Positions 1 through 12,500 are shown, counted from the stretch's first letter. The stretch is DNA of 64,000 bases from Phytophthora colocasiae (GCA_018806915.1 JAGKQI010000020.1:248001-312000); one strand, 5' to 3'. Program-made: numbers and translations. The notes: generated by a model not told the origin, from the letters alone.

Positions 1-114
1 GCGAACCTAGTCATTAACTACAATCAAAGGCACTTCAACTTGGATCGAATGCTGGCCAATCGCAGTACGTCCCTCTCTAAAGCAATACAGAGTCGCCATT
101 TCAATTAAATCGGT

Positions 115-1333
115 ATGACGACCAGGCAGTCTCCTGAGCCACTCGGCGTCTTGCGCGGCCATGGCGCGCCTGTGAACAGCGTGGGCTTCCTATCAGCATC
201 CACCATTGTGTCTGGTGCAGGAAATGGGGCCGTCAAAATTTGGGACCTAAAGACGCGTCGGGAGCTAGCTACGAACCCCACAGCACACTCGAAGGCTGGC
301 GTTTTGCATGTCACTGCACTGAGAGGCACCGCTACGTCCGAGTCCAAGTTCGTTTCGCAAGGACGCGATGGCTTTGTGAAATTGTGGGACGTTCAATCAT
401 TCAGTACTGCAACCGAGCCGCTGTCCAAGTTCTACTGCGGCTCGTATTCGTTCACCAAGTTCGCGACGCTGCGGTGGCCGGGCGACATCGTCGCTTCAAG
501 CGCAAACTTGGTCGTATGTCCTAGCAGCGTGGACAACAAGGTGCGTTCTGCAAAGTCCTTGCTTTCTATCTAAGTTCAACGGCTAACCAAAGTTAAACTG
601 TTGTTTTTGAGTAGCTCCTAATCTATGATATTAGAGGCAATAGCTCCTCGCCATCATTGGCGTTCACAGTGTCGGACGCTGCTGCTAAGATAGGCATGTG
701 TGTATCATTGGCACTCTTTGATAGTAGTATTGCGCAGAGTGAAAACGGCGCTGGAGGCAACATGCAGACGTATATTGCGGCAGGCTTTGAAGGTGGACAG
801 CTTGCCATTATGGACTTGAGATCAGGAGGGAAAGTGGCTTGCGAGGCTACCGTTGCCCAGAGTGCAAACGCATGTAAGTACCTGTGCATCTTTGGCTTGA
901 GGATGAGTGCCTAGCTAATGCTGTTTTTTTATCTCTGATAGTGCTCTCTTTTGACGTTGCGCGCGATGGGCGGTCGGCAATCTGCGGGTCGTCGGGCGAA
1001 GAGCTGTATTCGGCGAACTTTGATGTGGCTTCGTACACTCTCAGATCCCGATCATTCTTCTCATGCACCACTGGTGGCTTTAGCAGCGTGTGCATTCGTG
1101 GAGATCAGCGCATTGTGGCCACTGCAGGCTGGGATCATCGAGTGCGCTTGTTCCATGTGCGGAAACTCAAGCCACTTGCGGTGCTCAAATATCACAGCGA
1201 GAGCGTGTTCGCACTGGACTTCAGCTCTGATAATGCATTGCTAACATCATGTTCCAAGGACCACAAGATAGCCCTCTGGTCGATCTATCCACCTTCGTCA
1301 ACTGCTGCTTCTAGCGCATTGAGGCCATATTAA
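115..1333 (+). CDS. GNB1L/ASA1-like WD40 repeat protein
   Basis: WD40 beta-propeller of about 358 residues. Three exons: 115-540, 615-873 and 942-1333, with introns of 74 and 68 bp that start GTGCGT and GTAAGT and end in TAG. The frames join cleanly: exon 1 ends in phase 0, exon 2 leaves one base. Visible WD-type blades include a first repeat beginning LRGHGAPVNSVGF and ending VKIWDL, a second ending FVKLWDV, one ending DHRVRLFHV, and a last ending DHKIALWSI. The opening and closing repeats resemble GNB1L, whose yeast relative Asa1 is a subunit of the ASTRA/TTT system that helps mature PIKK kinases; that role is family knowledge, not shown here. The start ATG at 115 is the first in frame. The gene converges on the lipase at 1392-4109 with only 58 bp between the stops. 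The last 166 coding bases are copied again at 4181-4346. Confidence 0.85.
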
Positions 1334-4180
1334 TGCAGGATTTTTTTTTGGTTTGTGGAAAGGAGTGGCATTAACTTAATTAATGGCTATCTTACGATGT
1401 AAACTCGACAGACTTCTTGAGGTTGGCGTTATAGTACAGGAAATGATGGTATCGGAAGTACGTGAGCAACTCAGCAAAACCCACATCGCGCTGCGCGTGG
1501 CATTCGCGACCACGGTGGCCATATTGCTGGCACACACGACATTTGTGTTCACCCGTGCAGTGGTTAGAGTTACCGCACAACAAGCAAGCCTTGTTGCGGC
1601 GGTTCGGACAGTCGGCGCCACGATGCGAGCCACGCTCAATGCAGTAACGGCACCGGTGTTGAGCGGTAACGTGAGCTTTGCTTTGGCAAAATGAACACGC
1701 AGGGTCGTTTGCCTTGTCGTGTTTGTGGGCCTTGTGGGCATGCTCGAACGCGCGATCGATAGACTTCGTAACAGGAAGCAGTGAAAAGTGCCCCGGTGTC
1801 CTTCGACCAACTCCCATCCCATGCTCACGCAAGAAGATCTTGATGCAAGCGTCCACATATCCCTCGGCAGTAGGAGGGAAAGCATGAACAGTATCCGACG
1901 GATGCATAACGATCAACAACTGCTGTGGATCGAAGAGGACTCGCAGCCGAGCGGCAAAGCCGATGTCACCTACACGAGGAGAGCCAAACCCCACGAAGTT
2001 GATCTTGCTTGCGTCCCAGCCATTCATGCGAGCATAATCGCCCAAATACAGCATGAAGAGCTGTCCCAACATGCCTCCCATACTGTAACCGGTAACGTGC
2101 ACGGGGACACCCTGCTCCACGTACTTAAGGATAGCATCGAGCAAACCTTCCTTGATCATATCTTGCATGTAGTCGTTGATTGCGCGGTGCACGCGAACGA
2201 CTCGAGCCTTACTAAGTCGAACAGGGTTAATTTCCCCGGAGCCATTGCTGTCTGTATCGCTGTCTCGACGACGGCGTCGGGTGTGCGTCTGAGCATGCAC
2301 TGGCACAGCGGTCGGCTGGTCTAACACCAGCGAGTCAAACCGCTGGATCCGAGCCTTTCGCATGAGCTTCTCAAGGATGGAGATCCCAGCAGGCTCCGTA
2401 AAACCACGATCCAGTGCTACAGCCATCATGTTTTGAATGCTCTGGCGGATACGAGTCTTCTCTCCGTCAGACCAAGCATGACCGATCTTGCTCCACATGA
2501 ACTTCAGTAGCTGTGAGGCTGGTTCATAGTCACCCGAGACTGACGAGGTCACGAGGTTAATCGCAGACGAAAGTGAAATCCCCTTCATCTCAGTCTTGAA
2601 CTCCTGCAGCTCATCCTCCGCCCAACCTGACCAGAAATCTCCCCATACATCACGAATTGTTTCTGGGTTACCTGCGGGACTGAAGGCTACAACAACATCG
2701 CGTGTAGGCTCGCTTGATGGGTGTTCCACCACACCTTCCCAAACGTGAGCTCGAGCGCAGTGGCTTTTGTTTTGGAAGATATGCTTGAGCTCGTACACGG
2801 GAGCAATTGCGTCAGGAGCTCTTCGGTCAGCACGAATCTTCACACCTAGACCAAACTGCACATTCTTGTTTCCGTTGGCATCTTCATTCACCACGTCGTT
2901 CTCTTTCAGCATCGAAAATTTGGCCGAAAGCAGTAGTAACTGTTTACCACGTTGCAAAATCTCTCGCTTGCGACGGAAACTGCGATGCATGTCGGTCATA
3001 GCTGATGCAAAGGCATCATTGATGTCCTCATCGTCCGGGCAAGTCACAATGGCTTCCTCCTGCTCTGTAATCAGCAAAATTTCACGCGAGTGGTGATACC
3101 CTGCGATCACATCGACGCCCCATTTTTCCAAGTCAGCATGGGCAGCTTCAATATCCTCACCACTTGCGAGCTGATGCTTGCACGTGACCAAGAAAGCCTT
3201 CGGACACCAGTCCTTGCGGATCTTGCGGATGATATTGGGCACTCGTACAAAGTTGACAGAGAACTCATCGCTCTTCTTCTTGGCAATCTTTTTGGCAAGC
3301 TTCTTGATGTGTTTGGTCTTGCTGTGCTTCGATGAAGAAGGGGGTGATGAGGACGACGAAGTCTCCGTACTATCCGATTCACCCACAGCTCCCATCGCTG
3401 CAGCAGACGGGTCCACTGGTACGTAAAAGTCCATGAGGGTAGCAGCCAACACAACAATGGCGAGATCTTTGGCGACATCAATGGCTTGTGCCGCTAAGCG
3501 AGTGAGCATCAGATACTGCTGGACAGAAGTGAAGCTGAGATTGAGCACACGAGTGCTACATTCCGTATAAAGCTGCGCGATCTTCTGGAATTGCAGCTGC
3601 TGCGAGATATCAACCCCAGAGAGTACCAGTCCGTTGTCCTGCAGGCGGAACATATCCATAAACGCTCCGTTCTGGATGTACTTTTGGAAATGGCGCGTGA
3701 AAGGCCGCAGTGAGTCCTCGCGATGCACGAAGATGACAGCATAGCCCAATTGCAAGAGATACTCAGCACACGCAGGTCCTTGCTGCTCCTGCACTTGCGG
3801 TGCAACATCCACGAACGTGTCGTTCTCTGGGTCGAGCGGGACGATCGTGGCTCCTGACGTGATGAGCGCGATGCCGCGGCGCCTATCAGCCAGTTGCGCG
3901 GCGACAAACTCCTCCATCTGCTTTTGGATGGCGTTCAGCTCCCAGCGTGGGTCTTCTGGAGTCTTGTTGAAGAATTCCTCCACAAATTCACTCGAGTCCG
4001 TGGGGACGGATCCGCCCATCCGGTGGCGCAATGTTCCCCAGAGCGCCATGTCCTTGCGGTGCGGTAGGAAGGAAGTTCCAGACTGGCGCTGCGTCTGGTC
4101 GTCGCTCATGGGGTCGTCGTACCTCTGACTCTTAGTCTCTTTGTTTGGAAGGGTGGGAAAATGCGCTTAGATTCGCTTTA
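1168..4180. repeat. Tandem direct duplication, unit A (3013 bp)
   Basis: Left unit of a head-to-tail duplication. It starts inside the last exon of the WD40 gene (CAAGCCACTTGCGGTGC) and ends 71 bp upstream of the lipase start codon. Unit B follows with no gap. In the parts I compared line by line the units differ only by three deletions in unit B (3 bp, 1 bp, 1 bp) and no substitutions. There is no microhomology at the junction. Confidence 0.95.
1392..4109 (-). CDS. Class-3 lipase-like alpha/beta hydrolase with C-terminal zinc knuckles (intact copy)
   Basis: Single-exon 905-residue protein. The lipase-3 core lies in the last third: a nucleophile elbow VTGYSMGG with the presumed catalytic Ser near residue 676, then [10 protein letters not shown], then a D ([12 protein letters not shown]) and an H (TPGHFSLLP) that could complete the Ser-Asp-His triad. 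This matches the fungal-type lipase/phospholipase family, so hydrolysis of acyl esters is likely but the substrate is unknown. Around residues 795-865 there are several CxxC...H...C clusters (CSFC, CRYC, CLLCG, CRVC, each followed by GH or H and C) that resemble zinc knuckles, an odd partner for a lipase. The middle has a Ser-rich stretch and a Lys-rich stretch near residues 255-285. No signal peptide or membrane segment is evident, so a cytosolic protein is inferred. A frameshifted copy lies immediately to the right. Confidence 0.8.
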   Translation of the reverse strand: MSDDQTQRQSGTSFLPHRKDMALWGTLRHRMGGSVPTDSSEFVEEFFNKTPEDPRWELNAIQKQMEEFVAAQLADRRRGIALITSGATIVPLDPENDTFVDVAPQVQEQQGPACAEYLLQLGYAVIFVHREDSLRPFTRHFQKYIQNGAFMDMFRLQDNGLVLSGVDISQQLQFQKIAQLYTECSTRVLNLSFTSVQQYLMLTRLAAQAIDVAKDLAIVVLAATLMDFYVPVDPSAAAMGAVGESDSTETSSSSSPPSSSKHSKTKHIKKLAKKIAKKKSDEFSVNFVRVPNIIRKIRKDWCPKAFLVTCKHQLASGEDIEAAHADLEKWGVDVIAGYHHSREILLITEQEEAIVTCPDDEDINDAFASAMTDMHRSFRRKREILQRGKQLLLLSAKFSMLKENDVVNEDANGNKNVQFGLGVKIRADRRAPDAIAPVYELKHIFQNKSHCARAHVWEGVVEHPSSEPTRDVVVAFSPAGNPETIRDVWGDFWSGWAEDELQEFKTEMKGISLSSAINLVTSSVSGDYEPASQLLKFMWSKIGHAWSDGEKTRIRQSIQNMMAVALDRGFTEPAGISILEKLMRKARIQRFDSLVLDQPTAVPVHAQTHTRRRRRDSDTDSNGSGEINPVRLSKARVVRVHRAINDYMQDMIKEGLLDAILKYVEQGVPVHVTGYSMGGMLGQLFMLYLGDYARMNGWDASKINFVGFGSPRVGDIGFAARLRVLFDPQQLLIVMHPSDTVHAFPPTAEGYVDACIKIFLREHGMGVGRRTPGHFSLLPVTKSIDRAFEHAHKAHKHDKANDPACSFCQSKAHVTAQHRCRYCIERGSHRGADCPNRRNKACLLCGNSNHCTGEHKCRVCQQYGHRGRECHAQRDVGFAELLTYFRYHHFLYYNANLKKSVEFTS

Positions 4181-4346
4181 CAAGCCACTTGCGGTGCTCA
4201 AATATCACAGCGAGAGCGTGTTCGCACTGGACTTCAGCTCTGATAATGCATTGCTAACATCATGTTCCAAGGACCACAAGATAGCCCTCTGGTCGATCTA
4301 TCCACCTTCGTCAACTGCTGCTTCTAGCGCATTGAGGCCATATTAA
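4181..4346 (+). pseudogene. Orphan 3-prime end of the WD40 gene
   Basis: The final 166 coding bases of the WD40 gene at 115-1333, including its last blade and stop, copied as the left edge of duplication unit B. It has no upstream exons. An ATG contributed by the lipase upstream region at 4161 happens to be in frame and would give a 61-residue chimera, but nothing suggests it is expressed. It is best read as a passenger of the duplication. Confidence 0.85.
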
Positions 4347-4404
4347 TGCAGGATTTTTTTTTGGTTTGTGGAAAGGAGTGGCATTAACTTAATTAATGGC
4401 TATC

Positions 4405-7117
4405 TTACGATGTAAACTCGACAGACTTCTTGAGGTTGGCGTTATAGTACAGGAAATGATGGTATCGGAAGTACGTGAGCAACTCAGCAAAACCCACATC
4501 GCGCTGCGCGTGGCATTCGCGACCACGGTGGCCATATTGCTGGCACACACGACATTTGTGTTCACCCGTGCAGTGGTTAGAGTTACCGCACAACAAGCAA
4601 GCCTTGTTGCGGTTCGGACAGTCGGCGCCACGATGCGAGCCACGCTCAATGCAGTAACGGCACCGGTGTTGAGCGGTAACGTGAGCTTTGCTTTGGCAAA
4701 ATGAACACGCAGGGTCGTTTGCCTTGTCGTGTTTGTGGGCCTTGTGGGCATGCTCGAACGCGCGATCGATAGACTTCGTAACAGGAAGCAGTGAAAAGTG
4801 CCCCGGTGTCCTTCGACCAACTCCCATCCCATGCTCACGCAAGAAGATCTTGATGCAAGCGTCCACATATCCCTCGGCAGTAGGAGGGAAAGCATGAACA
4901 GTATCCGACGGATGCATAACGATCAACAACTGCTGTGGATCGAAGAGGACTCGCAGCCGAGCGGCAAAGCCGATGTCACCTACACGAGGAGAGCCAAACC
5001 CCACGAAGTTGATCTTGCTTGCGTCCCAGCCATTCATGCGAGCATAATCGCCCAAATACAGCATGAAGAGCTGTCCCAACATGCCTCCCATACTGTAACC
5101 GGTAACGTGCACGGGGACACCCTGCTCCACGTACTTAAGGATAGCATCGAGCAAACCTTCCTTGATCATATCTTGCATGTAGTCGTTGATTGCGCGGTGC
5201 ACGCGAACGACTCGAGCCTTACTAAGTCGAACAGGGTTAATTTCCCGGAGCCATTGCTGTCTGTATCGCTGTCTCGACGACGGCGTCGGGTGTGCGTCTG
5301 AGCATGCACTGGCACAGCGGTCGGCTGGTCTAACACCAGCGAGTCAAACCGCTGGATCCGAGCCTTTCGCATGAGCTTCTCAAGGATGGAGATCCCAGCA
5401 GGCTCCGTAAAACCACGATCCAGTGCTACAGCCATCATGTTTTGAATGCTCTGGCGGATACGAGTCTTCTCTCCGTCAGACCAAGCATGACCGATCTTGC
5501 TCCACATGAACTTCAGTAGCTGTGAGGCTGGTTCATAGTCACCCGAGACTGACGAGGTCACGAGGTTAATCGCAGACGAAAGTGAAATCCCCTTCATCTC
5601 AGTCTTGAACTCCTGCAGCTCATCCTCCGCCCAACCTGACCAGAAATCTCCCCATACATCACGAATTGTTTCTGGGTTACCTGCGGGACTGAAGGCTACA
5701 ACAACATCGCGTGTAGGCTCGCTTGATGGGTGTTCCACCACACCTTCCCAAACGTGAGCTCGAGCGCAGTGGCTTTTGTTTTGGAAGATATGCTTGAGCT
5801 CGTACACGGAGCAATTGCGTCAGGAGCTCTTCGGTCAGCACGAATCTTCACACCTAGACCAAACTGCACATTCTTGTTTCCGTTGGCATCTTCATTCACC
5901 ACGTCGTTCTCTTTCAGCATCGAAAATTTGGCCGAAAGCAGTAGTAACTGTTTACCACGTTGCAAAATCTCTCGCTTGCGACGGAAACTGCGATGCATGT
6001 CGGTCATAGCTGATGCAAAGGCATCATTGATGTCCTCATCGTCCGGGCAAGTCACAATGGCTTCCTCCTGCTCTGTAATCAGCAAAATTTCACGCGAGTG
6101 GTGATACCCTGCGATCACATCGACGCCCCATTTTTCCAAGTCAGCATGGGCAGCTTCAATATCCTCACCACTTGCGAGCTGATGCTTGCACGTGACCAAG
6201 AAAGCCTTCGGACACCAGTCCTTGCGGATCTTGCGGATGATATTGGGCACTCGTACAAAGTTGACAGAGAACTCATCGCTCTTCTTCTTGGCAATCTTTT
6301 TGGCAAGCTTCTTGATGTGTTTGGTCTTGCTGTGCTTCGATGAAGAAGGGGGTGATGAGGACGACGAAGTCTCCGTACTATCCGATTCACCCACAGCTCC
6401 CATCGCTGCAGCAGACGGGTCCACTGGTACGTAAAAGTCCATGAGGGTAGCAGCCAACACAACAATGGCGAGATCTTTGGCGACATCAATGGCTTGTGCC
6501 GCTAAGCGAGTGAGCATCAGATACTGCTGGACAGAAGTGAAGCTGAGATTGAGCACACGAGTGCTACATTCCGTATAAAGCTGCGCGATCTTCTGGAATT
6601 GCAGCTGCTGCGAGATATCAACCCCAGAGAGTACCAGTCCGTTGTCCTGCAGGCGGAACATATCCATAAACGCTCCGTTCTGGATGTACTTTTGGAAATG
6701 GCGCGTGAAAGGCCGCAGTGAGTCCTCGCGATGCACGAAGATGACAGCATAGCCCAATTGCAAGAGATACTCAGCACACGCAGGTCCTTGCTGCTCCTGC
6801 ACTTGCGGTGCAACATCCACGAACGTGTCGTTCTCTGGGTCGAGCGGGACGATCGTGGCTCCTGACGTGATGAGCGCGATGCCGCGGCGCCTATCAGCCA
6901 GTTGCGCGGCGACAAACTCCTCCATCTGCTTTTGGATGGCGTTCAGCTCCCAGCGTGGGTCTTCTGGAGTCTTGTTGAAGAATTCCTCCACAAATTCACT
7001 CGAGTCCGTGGGGACGGATCCGCCCATCCGGTGGCGCAATGTTCCCCAGAGCGCCATGTCCTTGCGGTGCGGTAGGAAGGAAGTTCCAGACTGGCGCTGC
7101 GTCTGGTCGTCGCTCAT
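4405..7117 (-). pseudogene. Second lipase copy, frameshifted
   Basis: Duplicate of the lipase at 1392-4109. The reading frame is split in three: residues 1-460 or so read from 7117, a middle block reads in a second frame up to about 5245, and the lipase core plus zinc knuckles read in a third frame to 4405. The breaks are single-base losses near 5808 (GGG to GG) and near 5245 (CCCC to CCC). A 3-bp in-frame loss near 4611 removes one Arg between two knuckles. The lipase core, GYSMGG motif and knuckles are otherwise unchanged. It may be a true young pseudogene or an intact gene with consensus errors. Confidence 0.8.
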
Positions 7118-7188
7118 GGGGTCGTCGTACCTCTGACTCTTAGTCTCTTTGTTTGGAAGGGTGGGAAAATGCGCTTAGATTCGCTTTA

Positions 7189-7659
7189 AGTTCGTGCGTC
7201 ATCCAAACTGTCCGATTAAAAATGTCATGTGTGTGGTCCACCCACAAACTAACCTTGGATTTTGTATGGAAGTAGTTGAACCCACTTCAACACAACAGAT
7301 CACATAGGACGCAAGTGACATCTCAGAGCCACTGTTGTGGTGCGTCACTCGATGGAACCGATCTGGCGACAGGTGCCAACGAAGTACGTACGCATGCTTC
7401 GTCAAGGTATCACGTTGAAACTCATCACTTTATTCCAGCAATGAGCTGCTTGTTCTTGGCGTTGAATGATAATTCGTAGTATTATTATCGTGGATGCAGA
7501 GTCAAATTGACTGCTCGAGGGCGCGCGACGCTCTCATTTAACGCGGAGACAGATAACGCTGATGGCGGCGAGAACCACCGCAAAGTAGATCCTCATGTTA
7601 TTTTTTTGTAGGACTTCAGAACTAAGGATTCACCTCAGCGAGTGAATCACTGCTCTTAG
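7189..7659. other. Intergenic, nothing recognised
   Basis: 471 bp of unique sequence between the duplication and the next gene. I see no coding exon with splice sites, no RNA gene and no clear repeat. It presumably holds the lipase-B upstream region and the 3-prime flank of the gene at 7660-9037. Confidence 0.5.
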
Positions 7660-9037
7660 CTATGGGCAGTAGAAGCCTCGGTACGCCAAAGCGAACTTGG
7701 AGCTGATGCCCAAGTACACGTGCAACAAATGGCTGTCTGGTTGAGTGAGGGCCAACGCGATAGCGCGGTGGTTGCCATCCCATACAGTGAACGGCCCGTC
7801 AACGCTGGTCCCAACGACAATGAGAGTATGGGCGAAGTGATCGACGCGATGTTGGAGCTGACGTATATGCTCGTGTAAAGAGTTTTTGCCGCTCATTTCG
7901 GCAGTGTCCTGTGCTCTCAACAATGCAGCAGCGTCTCCAACAGTACAGCACGAAGGAAACTGCTCGCCCCAGCTATTTTCCTTCAGTACGCGGAACTCTT
8001 TGACACGCTTCAACTCTAATTTTCCCTTGTACCAGCGCGAATCTGTTGGCAAATGTGCCAAGAGTGGCAGCCGAGTGGATCCGAGGAAGGCCGCACGAAG
8101 AATATTTTCCAGACTAGAAGTTAGATCTGGTTCTAGCATTCCTGGAGTCAATTCAGCCTTGCAAACACAAATTGAATGAGTCAAAATCCACAACATTAAC
8201 AGTGTAAATCACACGTACATGAATTTCTGGCACGTCCAGTTCAAACCGATACCACTCGCTTTGCATCATAGCTCCTAGCACTTCCATCGCATCAGCGACG
8301 ATGAAGATGCGCCTCCACGAAAAAATGTGTACAGCTTCATCAACATGAAGATGTTTAGACGCTGAAGCAGATCGTCCCGTGGCAAGGTGTAGCGACTTGA
8401 AAAGTTCTCTCCCAGTTTCACCAAACAGAAACTTATAGTCAGAATCGGACTCTTTTACGGTCTGCGTCGTATGTACTTGATACCATTTCAAACTATTTTC
8501 ACGGAGGAGATTTTTGAGCGCAAACATGTTGGTGCTCAACACCATCTTGCGCTTGAGGTCGAAAGCGTATTTGGGGCATAAATCCTCGACAAGCACGACG
8601 TGAAAAGCTCCATCTCCCTTTACACGCACCATATCAACTCTATCAGACGTACCAAAGTAAAGTCCGTAGTAGGTACTTCCGTAGAACGCTCGGTACCAGT
8701 CTTCATCAACTCGATGACCCACGCCCAGATCAACTTGAAATGCGGCCTGCACTCGTACATGATAATTCGATTCAGGATACTTGACGATGTCAGCGAGCGC
8801 GACCATTGCTCGGAGAAGTTTTGAAAAGTCACTCTCAGGCATGGATGACCAAAATATTAGTAGATGGGCTTCAGGCTCCATCAGACACTCTGCATCTGGT
8901 GCCAGCTCTGCCTTTTCAGTCGATTCAGGAACCAGATATCCATCGAAGACAAAGAAATCGGTCCGAGAGCAAATAGAACTCAATGCGGTCACTGCTGCAA
9001 CTGTTGCAGGATATGCCAGTGTCAGTGTATCACTCAA
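7660..9037 (-). CDS. Conserved-looking protein of unknown function with DGNHR motif
   Basis: Two exons on the minus strand: 9037-8219 and 8157-7660, with a 61-bp intron (GTACGT...TGCAAG). The spliced product is 438 residues. I do not recognise the N-terminal 270 residues. The C-terminal 165 residues contain GPFTVWDGNHRAIALAL, where DGNHR recalls the DGxHR signature of ParB/sulfiredoxin-like folds; this is a motif resemblance only. No signal peptide is obvious. An ATG at 9037 opens the frame. A good donor (GTAAGT) lies just upstream near 9059, so a 5-prime UTR intron is possible. The gene is divergent from VPS54, 530 bp apart. Confidence 0.7.
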
Positions 9038-9567
9038 TTGCTTTGTGACAGATCAACTTACGGATGCGATGTCTCCCTGATGTAGTGATCGTGATCCGTT
9101 GGCCCCCTGAACAAGAATGAGTTAGTGACTCCCAATCCCCATCGTAACTTAATCAATAAGACGTCACTACCAACATGGCATATTCCTTGCGTTGTGTGTA
9201 GCAATGTAGTTAAAGTTGTCAGAATTAGCACCGACAGTCGTGAGCTCGATGTCTACTGGAAGCTGCACTGCGGTGGCATTCTGAACCCCTACAAGATGTG
9301 GCTGTGGTATAGCACAATTCAGCGCGCAGCACCGATCAATGCAAGCTATAGTCCACCACAACACCACAGCGAGCAGCCTTGATGGAGGATGCCTCTCCAA
9401 AGCCTCCATTCGTCAGGATTCTGCGGAACCTGGTGGCCTTGACACGCAATAATAGCTCGTCTCTTCAAGATCGATCTTATTTGCGAACTTGAGTCAGCGA
9501 ACTTAATCTATTTCCACCTTCGCGCAACATCGAGCGGTTGCATTCCCCAAAACCTTTTAGACCGAAA
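9038..9567. other. Divergent intergenic region
   Basis: 530 bp between the starts of the DGNHR-motif gene (minus) and VPS54 (plus). It probably contains both promoters. I found no convincing coding exon. A GTAAGT donor on the minus strand near 9059 may mark a UTR intron. Confidence 0.5.
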
Positions 9568-12500
9568 ATGGAGCACGACGGCGCCAAGAAGCCCTCGGGG
9601 GCTCTGGGAGGCCTCTCGCCCCGCGGACTGCTAAAGCGCGGCTGGAATGGAGTTACAAGTCCGCTGAATGCGCTTAAGGACTCAGTGGTTGCTGCAGCTA
9701 CGCCTCGCTCTGTGGCTGCGACCCCCACGAGCCGCATGACACTGCCCAGCCCTACTGAGTATCCAAGTCTTTTCGATGTGCGAGGTCCGAGTTCCACACG
9801 CTCGGCTGATGGAGCAATAACATCTAATTATAAACAAGAGGCAGAGGCTCGTATGCCGCAGTCTGCACGAGAGAGCAGTACTAGAACCGGGTCTTGGGGC
9901 AGTTCAGGACGGACAACGTTGGCTAATAAAGGTTGGCCAGAGGAAGGGGTCAATGACGCACAGGGGGAGGAAGAGCGAGCGTATCTCTCGGTGTGTCACC
10001 ACAATTTGCACTCGGTGCTGACCAATCCCAAGGCCAACAATTGGGGTGGCGCACTGCTTGACGCATTTTACCCGACTCTGGATGTGGAAATTGCTTTGGC
10101 ACCGTTCCCAGGACTTGCTGACGTATCGACACGCGACTTTCAGCCATATTTGCGCCAGTTTGGTGCAGACGCAGCTAAGTATGAAGAGAACCATGCAAAA
10201 CCTGTGAGTGAACAGCTCTCGTCAAGCAATGTGCCATCGATCTCCGTCGCAGATGGTAAGGCGATTTTCTTTCGAGCTGTTAGCCGATCCTGGCGCAGTT
10301 TTTCTACAGTTCAATAATTGTGTGTTGTTTATTTTGCAGAGGATGTGACCAAATGTCTTGAAGTCGTGCCTAACTTGTTTTTCCGACCAGATTTCGATTT
10401 GGCAGATCCCAATACATTTGAAGAAGTGATGAATATGCCAAATGCTACGTCACTACAAGAAGAGGTTCGCGTATTTACTTTATTTGAACATTAAAAACAA
10501 TGACTAATACGAAAAATGTTTGCAGCTGACAACATACCTTGATCGTGTAGAGTTTACGCTTCTCCGTCAAGTATCCTCCCGATCTGACCGATTTTTCGAG
10601 GCATCAGCCGACCAAGAAGTCATGAAGCAGTCAATTAAAGTTGCTTGCGACCAGGTTGCAACACTCAGGTGGGTTCTGTGGGAGACTGCTGGTTGTTAGA
10701 AATCTTCTCGGTTGGTTATCAGCTGAACTTTGACATGTATATTTCAGGAAGACAATGGACCGATTACGAAATCTTCTTGCTGACAAAACACTCGATATCG
10801 TGAGTTTGCATCGGCGTCAGAAGCGCATCAAAGAGCTTCATGATTTGGTTACGATGGTGGAGGAGGTCAAAAGTGCAGAGTCCGCCGTTGAGGCTTTAGT
10901 GCAATGCCAAGATTACACAAACGCGCTGAATTTGATCGAAAGCTCACAAAATCTCTTACGGGAGCATTTGCAAGGAGTCCATGGATTAAGCGCGCTTAGT
11001 GAGAAGTTTCGTGGGTACCGTGCGTTTATCAGCACGCAGATCTCGCAGCGTTTCATCTCGGTCATTACATCTCCAGAATGGACGTTTCAAGATGAGCAGG
11101 AATCTGCGTATTCTGACAAGAAGAAGCAAAACAGCCTTGGTGATGAGAAAGACAGTGTGCAGCAGGAAACGAGGCGACTTGTGGACGTTCTCTTCCGTTT
11201 GGATGCACTAGATGATACAGTGAAGGCGTACCTCGACCAGCTCAACGAAGAGATTCGTGTAGTTGTGAAGACGGTAGTGACCGAAACAATCGCAGTGTCA
11301 AACAGCAGCAAGAGCAACAGTGGCTCTGACTTGGGGGCTTCTTCTGGAAGTGAATCAAAAGTGTCAATTCAGCTGCGAGCATTGACATCGGATGAATTCC
11401 TCCAATGCGTGCAGATGATCTTTGAGCATTTGCTGATGATTTTGAAGCGTGCTGTGGTCGTGCAGGGAATTCTGGTTAAGTCCATGCAGAAGAAAATTGA
11501 TGAAGCGGCAGAAGAGGAGAGGAAAATGAAAGCTGCAGCTAACTGTGAAGCCCACAGTAATGGTACTCAAGATTCGAAGTCTGATAGTGGCACTATGTCT
11601 GAGGGATGGTCGCCATCTGAAAATGCTAGCGACGAGCATACAACGCTTGGTGACTGGAAGAAGAAAACGAGGTGCTCTAAAGTGATTCGAGAAATCGATG
11701 AAGTTGTCCGAAAGACCTGTGAGTTTTCCCAGCGCAGTGTATCGAACCTGTTCGCTGTAAGAAAAGAAGTCCAAGCTATCTACACTATGCCTCAACTACG
11801 CAAGTTGTACGACACAACCATGGACTTCGTTGTTAGCATTGAAAAACTGACGGGCAAGACGGATTACACTCTTCGAGGTGCACTTTTCTCTCAACTGAAG
11901 CTGTTCCTGGAGAAATACCACCAGACACAAGTGACAAAATTGGTGTCAACTTTAGACCACGAGTTGTGGAAGAATACCGAGATCTCCGAGACGCGTCACA
12001 AATCTCTTGACGATCTTTCAAGTGGGCGTGGTGTTGCGTTGCTTCTTTCTGACGACCGCGAAATCTCCGGAGAAACTGCCCCGCCGCGCAAGATGGTGTC
12101 AATTTGCGGCAAATCGTTCCGAGTAGTGTGGTCGGTCCTCCTCATGTTGGAGATCGTGATGAACTATATGTCTTGTGCTGCCAATTTTCCTGTTTTAGCA
12201 ACTGATGTGCTTCAGCGGTCTATCGAGATCTTTCGGGTTCGTATGTTGAATAGTTTCATGAGAGTTCTCACACTAATTGCTGTGTGTTCTTGCAGTTATT
12301 TAATTCGAGAACGACTCAACTTGTTCTCGGCGCTGGAGCGATGCAAATTGCCCGCCTCAAGAGTATTTCCGCTCGGCACCTAGGTACGTCGAAATCATAC
12401 AGCATCCAGCGATGTCAAGAATATTAATTGTGCAATCGCAATCGCAGCATTGGCATCGCAATCACTGGAGTTGTCCATGACGCTCATTCCCCACATCAAG

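Larger units (their letters stand above)
4181..7188. repeat. Tandem direct duplication, unit B (3008 bp)
   Basis: Right unit of the duplication. It ends in the same GATTCGCTTTA that ends unit A, after which the sequence becomes unique. It lacks 5 bp relative to unit A: a GCG in the zinc-knuckle region near 4611, one C of a CCCC run near 5245, and one G of a GGG run near 5808. Two of the three lesions sit in homopolymers, so consensus error and recent pseudogenisation are both possible. Confidence 0.95.

Noticed and set aside
1376..1885. Open frames on both strands inside the lipase zinc-knuckle region
   Set aside because: They are shadows of the lipase in other frames: repeated identically in both duplication units, no known motif, and composition is that of an antisense or shifted frame.
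9125..9382. Small 85-residue open frame between the DGNHR-motif gene and VPS54
   Set aside because: No motif, no splice or composition support; open frames this short occur often by chance.
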